Assembly (NCBI GenBank): GCA_030407085.1
Contig: CM059582.1
Location: 205,932,001-205,996,000, forward strand
DNA: 64,000 nucleotides
From: Trichopria drosophilae
Taxonomy: Eukaryota > Arthropoda > Insecta > Hymenoptera > Diapriidae
Direction of reading: 5' to 3'
The translations under genes and the position numbers were made by a program. Positions 12,223 through 24,966 of the stretch are shown in pieces. Positions within the stretch are counted from its first letter, which is position 1. Each line of letters opens with the position of its first letter. Under the pieces are notes generated by a model. It was not told the DNA's origin, searched no databases, and saw nothing but the letters and a program-made list of their open reading frames with translations.

Positions 12223-12940
12223 GGGGTCTGTCTAGTAGCTCGCGCCGAAAAAAACGCGATTTTCGTGATTATTTCTTGGGATACTGGATAAAGGTAATGA
12301 TATAAAAGTTATTAGGCTTAGTAAATGCACTCTTGAAATACATAAACAAATTTTGTTCTTTTATTTTATACATGTATTATGACCAAAAACGTCATCCAAA
12401 CGCAACACCTCGAAAAGTAGGTAGGTCCGCCTTGTTGATAAAATCTCGGAGCTGTGTTGTCTGAAACAAAAAAATCAAAGTGCTTTAGGTTTGGTATGAC
12501 AATGGCAATGTCCCCTGTGAATTTTGTTCAATTATTTTAAAAAATAAAAAAATGGTGAAAAAAAAACAAAAAATTTTCAAAAAACCGGTTTTTTTTCGCC
12601 GATTTTTGAAAAAATAATATAGTTAAATTCAAAATTTTTGAAAAAAATTTATAGGGGACATAGCGATAGGTTTAAAGAATATGTGGTTCAAATTTCATAA
12701 GGATCGGTCGAGTAGTTTCGAAAATTTCATCAACAAGGCGAGTAAAAGCGTTGTTTCGAGAAAAACGCGTTTAAAGTTTTTTTTACATGAAATTCTTAAA
12801 AAAAAATTACTTACACCTAGTCAGCGATGCCTGGACCGTACAAAATTCCTTATCACATAATATTTCTTAATATATTTACTTTCGAAAAAAGTAAAAAACA
12901 AAAAACCGATTTTTCAAAAGTGAGTTACTAGACAGACCCC
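12223..12940. mobile_element. TTAA-flanked element with GGGGTCTGTCTAGTA termini
   Basis: The 15-base perfect termini (GGGGTCTGTCTAGTA and its complement) are bounded by TTAA at 12219-12222 and 12941-12944. The interior is AT-rich with internal inverted pieces (AAAAACGCG motifs near both ends) and no transposase frame. It is inserted at the tip of the 11597-13130 palindrome. Confidence 0.7.
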
Positions 12941-13130
12941 TTAACGGCGGAGAAGAAAAAATTTGAAAAAATAATAAAAGTGGCTTAACAAATTATTTTT
13001 GCACATTTCTATTTTTTGTTCAAGAAGAATAATGCTTTTACTTTTCAACAATATCATTAATAATGAAAATTAAATTCTTTGAAAAGTTATTAAATATTTT
13101 TCGTCAACATATGATATTCTGGAGTCTAAC

Positions 13131-14921
13131 TACATTAATGCAATTCAATTGGAAGCGGTAAAAAAGGGGTTATACTATATTTATTTAATGTATTAATAAA
13201 TAAAAGCGTATTTAACTAAATCACTCATAAAATCAAGAGTTAATAGACCAGGAATATGCGAGTCTCAATTTTATTTTCCATTTTTCAACGCACTTATGAT
13301 ATTTATTTCTGCGCCCTTTTATATATCAACAAATTAACTAAAGGTGTTTCATTATAACATAAAAATGAACGTTTTAAGTTCATTGTAATGCGATAAGTGT
13401 GCTAATAATAATGTCTGAATCTTAAACAGTTTCAACAATTCGATTATTTTCAATAGCACACAAAAACTATTCAATATTTGCATCTTATCTCACGTGAAAA
13501 TCCAAGTGTTTGATGTACCTAACTGTCACAAAAATGGCGTATTAAAATGATAATCATACAACACAAGGAAATCACTTAAGAAACTTGAAATTAGAACAAT
13601 TTAGACAAATTTACCTATAGATAATATTTTTTCGGACAAAATCGAGTGTATCCCGTTATTATACATCCAACCCCTTAGTGATTTCGACTTCCGAGAAGAA
13701 CAAAAAATGTTTGAATTATCTTCCATGTTCTTCATTTAATGTTACTAATCGATCTTGTCCTCATTTCGCTCTTAACCCTTTTAGGGGCACATTATTATTG
13801 TGAATCTTTTATTATTATTTTTGGTACTCTTTTTGGGGGGTTAGATGACCATCGAATGTGCATTCAGAATTTGAAAATTGAAAATGGCGGCTTAAGTATG
13901 ACGTACAAAGGCGTTTTAAGCAGTTATTAGAATTATATATCAAGTAACATGGAAGTTGCGTTGAGTAAAAAACATAAAAAATTCAAAATTATTAAAGGAA
14001 TTTACTCATTTTTTATTTTTTACTTGTTTACTTAAAAGAACAGTCGCTATTTAGAATTCCGCCATTTTCCCTACTATTTTCCATTTATGAGTATATTATA
14101 TTGATTTGAATCGTTTCATACTCACTTAATGCCTATGATTAATTTAGGAAATATTTTAAAATTTTCCGGTGTTTCGCCGACATATTGAAACTGCTTTGTT
14201 CAAATAATATTTTCGAAGTGCATAATTTTCAAGTTCAGATAATAATTACACAGTATAAAGAGATGAATCCTCGTGATATTTCACGATGAAAATACTGAGT
14301 TCCAAAAAAAAGCAACATGAAAAAGTGAATCTTTTCGCTTAAATTTCAACACTGATTAGCATGTTAGTTTTCATTTAATTTTAAACTTCGCCAATGCAGT
14401 ACCATAAAAAATAACCGAATATGGAGTTTCAAAAATTCATTTATCATTTTCATCAACTGCTGGAACGTTGGATAAATGATTTGGAAAAGTTTACAATTTT
14501 TGCGTAAAAGGGTTAAAATAACAGTTGAACAGACACTAGGATAATCAAGTAAAACAACCAGCAGAGTACAACATCAGTGTCTAAAGAAGATGCCACAATC
14601 AATGGAAAAAAAATCACACAAGTTAATACTACAAGAAAATATATTGTTTGTTTAAAAAAGACCTTTTACTTTTTGTTTATTATTTATTATTACACTTTAA
14701 ACGAATTTGCCTGAATTTCTTGTTAGTTTTAATTTATTTCTACGATTACAGTTTTTTATGTAAGGTATATATAAAAAAACATTTTTAATTATAATTTTCA
14801 ATCCTAAATGTTATGACAAGAGTTGTGGCATGCTTGAGTTCATATCATTCTGATTCTGAAATGGAAGTTAAATTGGAGGAAGCAAGTTTAGATCAGCGTC
14901 TTTTGCAGCATGAGTGATAAT
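13131..14921. other. AT-rich intergenic DNA with one dispersed-palindrome fragment
   Basis: A fragment near 13780-13895 contains 'gaaaatggcggct' and a TTAACCC start at 13772. It resembles half of the GGCGGATCC palindrome family. No gene is seen. Confidence 0.45.
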
Positions 14922-17136
14922 ACTGGGTAACAAAAAAAAAGTCGATTCTTGTTCTCTTTAGGTCTCAGTGAACAAAAAAAAGGTTACAAACTTTTTTCAT
15001 TCCGTCAGTTCCATGCAAATCGAGATGAAAGTGGGAAAAAATTGCTTTCTTTGAACCCCTGTGAGTAAAATATGTGACGTGATACAAATTTCTAGTAGGG
15101 CTTAAATGAAAGCTTAAAACATGAACTTTTAAATGAAAATGTGAAAAATACTTTTAATAGTGGGGGACTTTATGAAGCACCTCAAAAAAATAGCTGTGGT
15201 GACAAAAACTGATAGAAAACGATTTTCATGAGCAGATTTTTTTAAATGGTCCCATTATGATTTTTGTAGTTGCTGATGATGAACGGAAAGTTAAACATAT
15301 GAAATTCAAAATAGCGGACACAATATGACGGATTAAATTAAAAATATTACTCAAACTCGCTTGTAACGTGTTACTCGGATATTTTTGAGGTTGCTAATCA
15401 CTATTCAAAATTCAAAATGGCAGATCCAATATGGCGACCGAAATATTTGTAATTTACTCGAATTTCTTTACGATTTTGTTACCCAAGGGATTTCGAAGTC
15501 TCTGATTACAAATCTAAAACTTATTTTTCGATACAGGTAAACATTAAGAAGGATATAGTTTTATCAACATCAATTGTATTATTACATTAAAGCTATAGTG
15601 TTTTAGAAACATTTATATAAAATACAACACGAAACTAGTGTTGGCGTGGTGCCTCGCTCGCTTCGCTCGCTCAGAAACTTCGACCCAGTGGAGAGTCGGC
15701 TATTCCTTAAGACTCATTTGTTTACTAACAGATTTCAATTATATTATAAAATTATATTGATATTTGGGGGTCCAATCATATTTAGGTCCATGTGGCTTCG
15801 ATAGATATGCTACAACAATATAGTGTTTCTTATATGTATGAAAATTGAAAATGAGCATTTTCAAAACTTCGACCCCGACAACAGGCCAGTCGAAGTATTA
15901 ATAAATAAAAGTTGCAAAACACTTACTTCATGCACTTGTATTCTAATAGACTATTCGATGCATATTACATGTTTACTGTGTTTTACTAATCACTGTCTGT
16001 ATTATTATGATATTATATATACAATATATATACATATAATTCGTCAAAGAGATCTTGAAAGTGTCGAAAAGATCTATGACGGATATCTTATAGATATCTA
16101 TAAGACATCTTTTAGATATATCGAAATAGTTATTTTCGTATCAAGGGCGTAAAAGAACTTTTCGCCCGTAGGTGGTCACCGCGCCCGAGGGGCTGGCAAA
16201 GACCACCCCTGGGGGGTAGGGGGTCGAAACATCGAAATTTGATAAAAAACAATAGGGTATTTTTTTGCCGCGGTAACCAAATTCAATACTTTTTCAGACA
16301 ATAGTCATAAACATTTTAAACCAGTTTTTATGGCATTATCGTTGACTTTAGAAAGAAAATGCATAGAACCTTTTTTGTAGAGAATTTCATGCTCTATCTT
16401 TTTTGTTTGAAACATTTTTTAATAAAATTCGTATTTTTCAAAATAAATGCAAAAAACTACAAAGAAACTTAATTGGGGCTAATTTTTTTTAGTAATGGAC
16501 GGGTGGCTCTGCCCCAAAATCTAATCAGATCTAAGTTATGCCAAGACGCGTATTTAAAAAAAAATTATGTCAATAAGCTCATCCGTTCGCGAGTTATCGC
16601 GAGACAAAAAAACGGGACGTACGGACGTACGGACGTACATACGTACAAGATCACGGACACAAATTTTTTTATTGTTGATTTGGGTTCCTTAGGGTCTGAA
16701 ACGTCGACATTTGATGAAAAACTCTATGGTAATTTTTTTGCCCGAAGTGACCAAATTCAATACTTCGTCCAGACTTAGTCTGGGTCGAAGTAATTTACCT
16801 CTGAAATTTGCTACAGATACAATTATACGCCCAGTTATTAAAATTTACAAAAACGAAGATTACAGTTCCTCCACTATTAATAGGGATTTTTTTTAATTTT
16901 TCGTCGAAATGTTCATGTTTTAAGGTTTCATTTAAGTCCTACTAGAAATTTGTATCACGTATTTATAAGGATTCAAAAAATGGTAAACATTTTTTTCGCA
17001 CTTTTATCTCGATTTGCTTGGAACTGATCGAATGAAAAAAGGCTTTTAACCTCTTTGTTTGTTCCCTGAGACCTAAAGATTCAATAAACATAAGAATTTT
17101 AAGATAAACAAAAATCTACTTTTTTTGTTACCCAGT
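14922..17136. mobile_element. 2.2-kb composite element with terminal inverted repeats of ~220 bp
   Basis: Both ends start ACTGGGTAACAAAAAAA, and the arms (14922-15140 and about 16895-17136) stay alignable throughout. They share, for example, TTTAGGTCTCAG, AAATCGAGAT and GATACAAATTTCTAGTAGG. The left edge follows TA; the right edge is TG, possibly a mutated TA. The interior is a patchwork: a GGCAGATCCAATATGGCG fragment near 15420, a GC-rich segment at 15640-15700, and an 80-bp direct repeat at 16221-16300 and 16692-16775. Plus-strand frames at 15823-16152 and 16473-16778 have no recognisable content. No transposase is seen. Confidence 0.65.
16205..16780. repeat. Internal direct-repeat pair with ACGTACGG microrepeat
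   Basis: The units at 16221-16300 and 16692-16775 share 'gggtc.gaaac.tcga.atttgat.aaaaa' and 'ccaaattcaatact'. Between them lies GTTCGCGAGTTATCGCGAGA followed by a short array of ACGTACGG-like units (16617-16650). Just upstream, 16160-16200 is GC-rich and can pair (GGTGGTC with GACCACC). Confidence 0.5.
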
Positions 17137-17186
17137 GTCATTCGCTCACTGACTAGTTTAATTTTCTCTCTAGAAATTGAATTTAA

Positions 17187-17714
17187 CCCATTAATGCCCA
17201 AATGCGCAGAAAGTTTACTGCAACTTCAACACTTATTTTCAATATGAAATAAATTTCGAAAAAAATAAAGTATCAGATTCTACCATTTTCAAGGCCGCTC
17301 TTTCGAATGGTAGCAAGAAAATTAACAAAAAAAATGAAATTTATATATGATTTTGACATATATAGTAGAAAAACCTGATTTTTTAGGACACATTTTTTTA
17401 CAAAAATCGAGTTTTCGATACAATATCTTGCTTTGAGGGAGCTAAAACATATCGCAAGGGTGCACTCGATAGTTGTACTTAAAAGATACACTGGTGTATA
17501 TTTGAAATTTGTTATTTCAGGTTCAAAATGGCCACTGCATTTACAAATTCCTTTTCAAACTTTTGACCATTTTTTTCTTGAAAACTATGGACTTTATAGA
17601 AAATTATATAGGAACAGTTTTGTTTTAAGTTTTTATTTTTTTCAAAATTTATTTCATATTGAAAATAAGCATTGAATTTCCAGTAAACTTTCTGTGCATT
17701 TGGGCATTAATGGG
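17187..17714. mobile_element. TTAA-flanked foldback, CCCATTAATGCCC ends
   Basis: TTAA at 17183-17186 and 17715-17718 flank a palindrome whose ends read CCCATTAATGCCCAAATGC on both sides when read inward. The arms extend at least 75 bases (shared AGAAAGTTTACTG and CTTATTTTCAATATGAAAT). The first bases match the larger element at 53997-55256 (CCCATTAACGCC). The two may be distant members of one piggyBac-type family. Frames inside are not genes. Confidence 0.75.
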
Positions 17715-17718
17715 TTAA

Positions 17719-18674
17719 TTTAGATAATTTGTAATTAGAAATTAATTTACACTCCAAGAAATATCGAATAAAAAATAACGCAAAAGTTGACAAGCATTTT
17801 CGTGGATCTAATTTATCATAATACTTTCATCTACAGCACTTCTGTGACAACTTTTACATACTTGCATAGTGAATTTCTATGTCGAACTGCTAACCTAATT
17901 CAGCTGCCATCAGTAAAATATTTAAATACCAATGTCCAGAAAAATATGGCATAAAAGTTCTTTTTTAAGTACAGAAGAAAATTATTGAAAAACCATACTG
18001 CACTATTAGAATTTGAAAAAAATTGAACATCTTTCGATTCCCAAAAAAATTCAATACTCGGTTTCATCTCAATGCGTTCCAGATACTTTCATATAGGATA
18101 AAAATGTCCCAAGAACCCTAGTAGAAAATGAATCCAGATTTTGGCTAGTTTCTATACAGTTTACATTTTTCGCATGTTAAAGATATAGGGAAACTGCACA
18201 GTGTAACAAAAAAACTGGACAAATTTCAATACCAGGGAAGATTATTTCTAAAGATTGAAACACGTAAATGTACATTTCAATGAAGATACGCCTTATTGAA
18301 ATTTATCTAGGATTTCATATTTTTATTTTAAAATCTAAAAATTTTCAAATCTTCAGACACACTATAATATTAAATAAAATAGTAAAAAATGAACTTATTT
18401 TTTGAAGCTCAAAAAGCATAGCCCTAATAAGTAAATAAAATCCAATTTTCATTTCGTCAGAATAATAAAAAACACATTACAGAAAAAACGAATACATTCA
18501 ATAATGTCCATGCATGAATATTAAAACTGTTGTATTCAATATTCGTCAAAAATAAATGTTCATATACGTAATTATTTAATAAATATTAATCTATAGTAAC
18601 AGAATATCTGCATGTCAAACGAATTACCAAAATTGCCACTCAAAGATCTTGAATTACCCTATATATTGTTTCAG
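17719..18674. other. AT-rich sequence upstream of the terminal exon; presumed intron
   Basis: If the exon at 18675 is real, this is its upstream intron. I find no earlier exon of that gene on the plus strand here. No repeat stands out. Confidence 0.4.
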
Positions 18675-18842
18675 GGGTGGAAAGACGTCAAGGTAATTTT
18701 CCGTCCTCTATATTGGATCCACTTTGGCATTTTCGCTCGAAAACAGAGATCCATACCGAAGGAAAACATCATCGTTACTCCGACTAATCACAACACTGAG
18801 AAGAATGCTTTTGCCACGAATGATACTGTTCCAACATCGTGA
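18675..18842 (+). CDS. Putative 3'-terminal exon of an unidentified gene
   Basis: A strong acceptor (polypyrimidine stretch then TTGTTTCAG) precedes an in-frame segment of 55 residues ending at a TGA. It begins GWKDVKVIFRPLYWIHFGIF and is followed by a hydrophilic tail with several basic residues and a Thr/Asn-rich end. An AATAAA lies about 110 bases after the stop. GC content and codon variety are higher than in the surroundings. The frame is also open for 63 bases before the acceptor, but that part is less coding-like. The aromatic start and polar tail could be the cytosolic C-terminus of a membrane protein, but I do not recognise a family. No partner exons are visible in the window. It could also be an isolated pseudo-exon. 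Confidence 0.45.
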   Translation, partial: GWKDVKVIFRPLYWIHFGIFARKQRSIPKENIIVTPTNHNTEKNAFATNDTVPTS

Positions 18843-18951
18843 ATGATAACAAATGTATCATAATACAAGAAAAATTACATTTCTATTGTAAACATTTTTC
18901 AAAATTATTTGTATATAATTATTACAACTTCCACGATTAAAAAGTGAATTT

Positions 18952-18957
18952 AATAAA
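18952..18957 (+). terminator. Poly(A) signal AATAAA
   Basis: A canonical hexamer downstream of the stop codon of the 18675-18842 exon, at a distance normal for a short 3' UTR. In AT-rich DNA the hexamer is common, so it supports the exon only modestly. Confidence 0.4.
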
Positions 18958-20519
18958 GGATCCTGTACAGATTTTATTATCTATTAAGTATGATTTTAAG
19001 TAACATTTGATTAAAAATACATAAACATATATAAATATGTACAAATATTATTAATATATGTGTTTACGTTATTTTACCTTCACAGTCATTTCGATGAGAC
19101 GATAATTAATGTAATTAATCATTACAATTATATACGTACAGAAATTAGCACAATGGTAATTGTAAAGCACGTGTACTCTTTCCACGTCTTACAAATTACG
19201 CTTTCAGAAATGAAGTAAATTTATTTAATTGTGTTAAATACTTACGACGCAAATAGCACTTATCGCTCATTTTACCGATTAGGATCGGTGCAATTAGTTA
19301 AGAGATGCACACTTTGAAAGTTTACGTTTCGTTTCTACTCCAGGAATATTTTGATACATTCGTTGTAATTTATTACCAACCCAAAATTAGATAACATGAA
19401 TTTCGATGTTAGATACCTCACAAAGTTCGTTGTTCCATCAAACTAAGTTTTTGACAGCTGATTAAATAAATTGACATTAATTTACTTTAATAATAACATT
19501 CTACATAGAACCATGCACATCAATTATTGTAGATCATATGTCAATAAATTCTACTCAGTACAAATAAATTAATAAATTCAATTTTTCGACGTCTGTTATT
19601 AAATAAGTAATTATTTAGTATTAGTAGAAAACGGTCATCATAATGTTGATAGAACTCAATTTTAAAAAGGATAATAAAAAAAAAGTCGAACCTTTTCTGC
19701 TTTGTAATGTATAGCTTTTTCCAAAGAAAAGTAAATAACAAGTATAACGTTTATTACAAATCTTAAATGAATGGTTCATTTACTTGTAAAAGGAAAGATG
19801 TGAATATCTTATGTGCAACTCCGTGCGAAAAATTCAATTTTGTACTCTTTTTTGAGTGGACGAAATGCCATATTTTGGCACTGAACTTTCACACTCGAAA
19901 AATGTCTCTCATAGAATAAAAAAATAGTACATTACCATACAAGTGCGCGAATTACTTAATTAGATAGAAAAATACTACTTCGCGCACTGTTTTTAGTGTA
20001 GTTTTAGCGAAATATAGTACGCAAAGAGGGATCTTGTCTCACTAAAAACTCACTATATTTTCCTTGCGACATTCACAATCAAACAAAAATATTCTAATAC
20101 GAGAATTTGTAAAAAATAACGCATATTGGTGAAAAGAAGGAATTAATAAAAAAGTATGCAAAACTTACGATTTTATTAAATAATAACGCGTAGTTTTTCT
20201 TCACTTTAACCTCTTTTCTACTAAACAATATTTTAAAAATTCATGTCGAATTATTATACATTTGGACCTGAATTTTCAATTAACAACTGAATTTCATTTT
20301 GATATAGGCAAAAATCGTGTTTGTATTGTTAACTTTCGGTTTACTTCAATCAAGAATTACATCGCCAAATGAGGTAATCTTCTAATTCTATCCAATCTAA
20401 AAAAAATGGTATAAAAATTTTGGACCCATCTTTGAAAATGTCTGTAATTCATGACTCATACGTATGATTGTTTCCACTACTTATAACTGAACGGTTTATT
20501 AGCTATTTTACTGTTTTAG
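18958..20519. other. AT-rich intergenic DNA, no gene seen
   Basis: The region around 19860-20060 has short complementary pieces (GTGCGCGAATTACTT and CTACTTCGCGCACTG), a weak hairpin. Otherwise I see nothing. Confidence 0.45.
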
Positions 20520-20660
20520 GAAGTAATCTTAATCCATTAACGCCGGGACGGACACATTTCCGCCATCAGTTTAGTCCTCAATAATTTCTAAATTTCGATA
20601 AAATGAGCCGCAAGAAAATTACACGCACAATTTTTCACATTTGTCTTTTTATTCTATAAC
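20520..20660. mobile_element. End fragment of a CCATTAACGCC-type element
   Basis: It starts TTAATCCATTAACGCCGGGA, similar to the termini at 17187 and 53997, then continues with TTTCGATAAAATGAGCCGCA and AGAAAATTACACGC. This second part is a near copy of both arms of the 21170-21790 palindrome. Only one end is seen, so it is probably truncated. Confidence 0.5.
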
Positions 20661-21169
20661 CCCGATTTTGGGTCAGTTTATTAAATAAATTGTTAACAAA
20701 GAAAATCTCAATTTTATTTACAATAAAAACAGTACAATAAGAAAACAGAAACAAAATCATAAAAATTACTATAACGAAAAATGAGGATTGCAAAAAGGGG
20801 TCCCACAAAATGTAATAAAAGGGTGGGTTCGGAATTCGCTTGGAGGAGAAATTACTTTTAAAAATGAACGGAATAATAAAAAAAATAAGGGCAATCAGAG
20901 AATTTGAAAAAAGGACAAGTAGGTGGAATTAATTATGTCAATTTTACGACAATAGCTCGCATTTCTTTCAGCTTAGTCACCATAACTAATTTAATTGTGT
21001 GCAATTTACGCGCAAGTACAAAAAAACGCTATTTATAAAGTTAACGATCGCAAAATTATAAACGCCAAATCATAAACGAGGCGCAGTGAAAGGAACGCAA
21101 AATTGGAGTGTCCAAAGTTCATTGACATTCATATTTCGGATCCAAAAATTACCCCTTCTCTAATTCAAT

Positions 21170-21790
21170 TAAATTACGAAAACATTGGGTAGTATCTATA
21201 AGTCATTAGAAGGAGGGGGGGGGGAAGTAATCAAAAGGGATGGAGAAACGAAAGACCTATTGGTACTCCATAAACTAGTAATAAAACTTATTTTAAACAG
21301 TAAACATTGTATTATTTAATACAAATTTTCAGGCCTACGTATGCCTATGGAAAAAATTTTAGTACAAGAACATCTAACATAAAATTGTATACTCTTTCAG
21401 AATTTTTAAATAATATTTCGATAAAATGAACCGCAAAAAAATTACACACTTTTTTTTACATTTTGTTTTTATTCAAACATCACTTTTACCTTGAAATGGC
21501 ATCGGGGTACACGTCTAAGGTGAAAATATCGTGTCCATGCACCCTCAGGATTAAAATTTTTTATGTAAAAAACGCGTGTAACTTTTTTGTGGTTCAAGTT
21601 ATCGAAATTTTATTTCAAAAATTCTGAAAGAACGGACCATTTTACGTTAGAAGTTTATGAAGTACCAATGGGTTCTCCCCTTTCTTTAATAATTGTGAAT
21701 TTATAAATGGAATTCCTTGAAAATATTTTGATTAATAAATTAAACTTTTAATTATCTTTTTACTTAAGATACGTAGGCAAAATCTTACTT
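21170..21790. mobile_element. Foldback element
   Basis: A palindrome centred near 21510. The left arm contains TTGGTACTCCATAAACTAG and CTTTCAGAATTTTTAAATAA followed by ATTTCGATAAAATGAACCGC. The right arm carries the complements (GTTCAAGTTATCGAAATTTT, AAAATTCTGAAAG, AGTTTATGAAGTACCAATGG). The apex (21480-21550) is less AT-rich. Its boundaries are approximate and no target duplication was identified. No coding capacity. Confidence 0.6.
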
Positions 21791-23708
21791 TCTATCCCCT
21801 ACTACTTGAAATTCAACAGCTTAAAATAAGTATCCATAAACATATTTAGAAAAATGAATACTTACCTATGAATCAGCGACATCAGCACTTCATTTAATGG
21901 CCAAATCTTCAAATTTTAAAGCTTTTTTTGAAAATGCAAGAGAATACAGTTCTAATAAAACAATCTAAGAGTGCAATAAAACACTACAATAACCTGGAAT
22001 ATAAAAAACGAGAAAGCATTAATGTTTATTTCGGCAGACAGGAAAATGAAATTTTTGGAAACAACATAATTTCGAAGGACTTTTTATTAAAACCTCAAGA
22101 ATACAGAACTACGCGCGTGTATTTACATTTCTGGAAAAATCTTTCAAGTCTTAACTCTTAAGTACGATCTGTTATAATACTATAGAATCCCTGCTTTGTC
22201 CTCCGCTATTTTATTCCTATTCCACACGTTGTCTGCGATATTACAGAGTTGTTTGATTTTTTACCGATATCGCCATAACCTTCGGACAATTACAAAAGTG
22301 TGTGAATCATTTCAGTCGTATTTCCCAATAAATTTTTGTATCTCACTTCTTGTACACAGGATTGTTTTTTTCCATTCTCATTATCGTGATTTTTACAATT
22401 GAAAATTAGAACACTTGTATATTATTAACGTTACGTATATAAATTGTGATAAATCACACGGTGATTACGAATTCGAATAATGGCACTTTTACGAAATTCT
22501 ACGATTGTGAACACCGTAGGCGAAAACATCTGAAGTCTACATTTTTCATCGGTTGTCTAAAATGATGTTTGGTAAATCTATCATTACCAATTTTTATTGA
22601 CCAATTACGTGGTCAAACTTCATCCGGCATATTTAGTCATTAATTATGGACGTATTTGTCAAAAAATGATGCAATCATTAAATACACATCTTTTTAAATA
22701 GTAAAAAATGGCTCAAAAAATCTTTCAGTCATTTTTAATAAAAAGAATTTGCAAAATTGTGAAAAATGTAAGCTTCATATGGCTAAAATGTAAATGGAGC
22801 GTATACATCAAATTTGGCTTAAATCTCCAATAGGGCATTCGATTAATTGATCCAATTCTAACTTTGCAAACGGTATTAATTTATTTTTTAATTCAAAATA
22901 TTCAGTAAAGGAAAAATGGAATTTTTTAGATGCGAAAGCATGAAACTGTATACCATAAAACTTATATCATACGTACTAACCAATTATTTTTTACAGTTTA
23001 TTGTTTTAGAGTTAGTACATCACCTGACAGCAAAATTTTAGAACAATCCTACGTCCCACTTTGATTGTTGAAGAATTAACAAAAAATTGAGAATTTTGTG
23101 TCGGTTTCCTGTGTTTTACAACCGAAAAATCATTATGCGCGTTCTTCTATTTCTTCAATTATAGTAAAAGATGTACTGTTCAGTTCTGTACTTACAAACA
23201 TAAACAAAACAACCATTTGCAAAGTTAACCAATCGAATTACTGAGATATTAGCCGCATAAATAACTCTTATAGATTCCATTTGTATGGACCTGATAAATA
23301 ACACGTGGCATCGGAGCCAAAAGGCATTTTGTCTCTGCCCCCAATTATAGAAATATGATACATATGCTTATGTGTGGATTATAAATCATCCGTATTATGT
23401 ATGTCACTATTGCAACTCGAACGTTGAATAAAAATAGTATTTGATCATCAAATCAAACTGTTTATTATCCAATATCTTAGGATATTTCTGCCCAACGTTC
23501 GAATTTCCTACTCGCCATGCGAATCAGCGATATGATTTAAAGTTGTGAGTAAAAAATATATGTGTGTATAAAAAGTATCGAATTACGTATACAGTTGTAT
23601 TGCGAGGATCTTCGGGCGGAATTTTTATTTGAATTCTATTAAGCATAAAATATGACCACATAGAGAGACACGAAACGAAAGAATTCATAAAATAATTAAA
23701 TTAGTTTA
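21791..23708. other. AT-rich intergenic DNA, no gene seen
   Basis: Open frames at 21928-22161 and 22196-22402 (plus) lack splice signals and recognisable content. No repeat structure was noted. Confidence 0.45.
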
Positions 23709-23925
23709 CACCCTAAAATAATTGGAGTAAACAACTCCAAAGACTTTAGTCTTCCATTTTACTCCCTTGGAGTAAATAGCAAATTATTTTGCACCATATT
23801 AACATATATTTATGTAAACAAAGAACAATTGTTAATGTTCACTGTATAGGTTATATTATACTAAAATTTCATCATTTTAAATTGACCTCACCTTTGAAAA
23901 ATTACTCCAATTATTTTAGAGAGTA
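23709..23925. mobile_element. Short TIR element (MITE), CCTAAAATAATTGGAGTAA ends
   Basis: The left end carries CCTAAAATAATTGGAGTAA and the right end TTACTCCAATTATTTTAGAG, an inverted repeat of about 20 bases with TA next to both ends. The interior is AT-rich and non-coding. Confidence 0.6.
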
Positions 23926-24966
23926 TAGCAACATGAAACTTAGAGGTTGAATTCTACGACATTTGTACAACTTTCCTTAAAAATAGTATTCTATACATCA
24001 TATTCGCGCTAGTAACTGCATTGCCTTCTTTACAATATAAATTATTTTGATAATCGTTCCTTAAAAATGGTACATTAAGTAAACTACGGCTTCGACAGCT
24101 CACTAAAAAGTGATCAATTCCATATCGACTAAGATTTGATCCCAAAACTAAAAATACGACATTAGCGATCGTTCTTATGAAATCGATAACAATTTCAGTG
24201 AAGCAACAGCCAATCTGACTATCGAGTTTGATTATACGTTTCTGATCGTCATTGAAAAATCCAAAAACACCTCTGTTAAATTGAATTTTCGATGACGTTT
24301 CGAAAGTTTAACAGTCTAAAAACTGAACGTGGCTTGCAAAAATTATGGTCTGTAGTCTACATTTTGTGACTTACATTGTCGTAGGCGTTTCTACGACTAA
24401 TATGGGATATTAATCTAAAAAAGAAAGTGCGATTCAACTATAAATTAACGATTATAATTGACTATCTACTGTTACAATTTTACATTACGTCAGTCATTAC
24501 GAAAAACTTTTTTTGATATTTCATTATCAGCTCTCTAAATCTGAACTAATACTTTATCTTCTCAATCTATTTTTAAAAAAATTGGCATTAGTATTTTAGG
24601 TTTTTCAAACCGCCAAGTGTTTGAATTAGTGATAAAAATAAATAGAATACAATAACATTTAATTATTAAATATTTTAATATTTTACACAAGAATAGCATT
24701 GATTAATCAAACTTCTTGTTTAGTCCAACCGTATTATCATTGACGTACCTCAAATTTCTAAATAATGTTGCTCAAGAAATGTTAATAAAATCGCTTCAAA
24801 GAGAATTGAGATTCTTCAAGAATTTTGTTTACTTCGCACATGATAAAACTTCTTTAATTATTTAAAACCACAAGAATGTGTAGAATTTATTAAGAAAAAT
24901 ATAACGTGAAACTTTTTAATAAAAAATTTCAGATTTAGTGAGATAATATTCCCGCGTTAAAGAATA

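Larger units (their letters stand above)
11597..13130. mobile_element. Outer foldback element hosting two TTAA-flanked insertions
   Basis: The left arm (around 11620-11740, with CAGAATATCATATGTTG and GCATTATTCTTCTTGAA) is the inverted counterpart of the right arm (around 13010-13120, with TTCAAGAAGAATAATGC and CAACATATGATATTCTG). If the two internal insertions and one TTAA are removed, the centre closes as a hairpin: TTTCTTCTCCATGG-TTAA-CGGCGGAGAAGAAA. The element is a palindrome of roughly 0.5 kb that later received other elements in its apex. There is no coding capacity. Confidence 0.65.
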
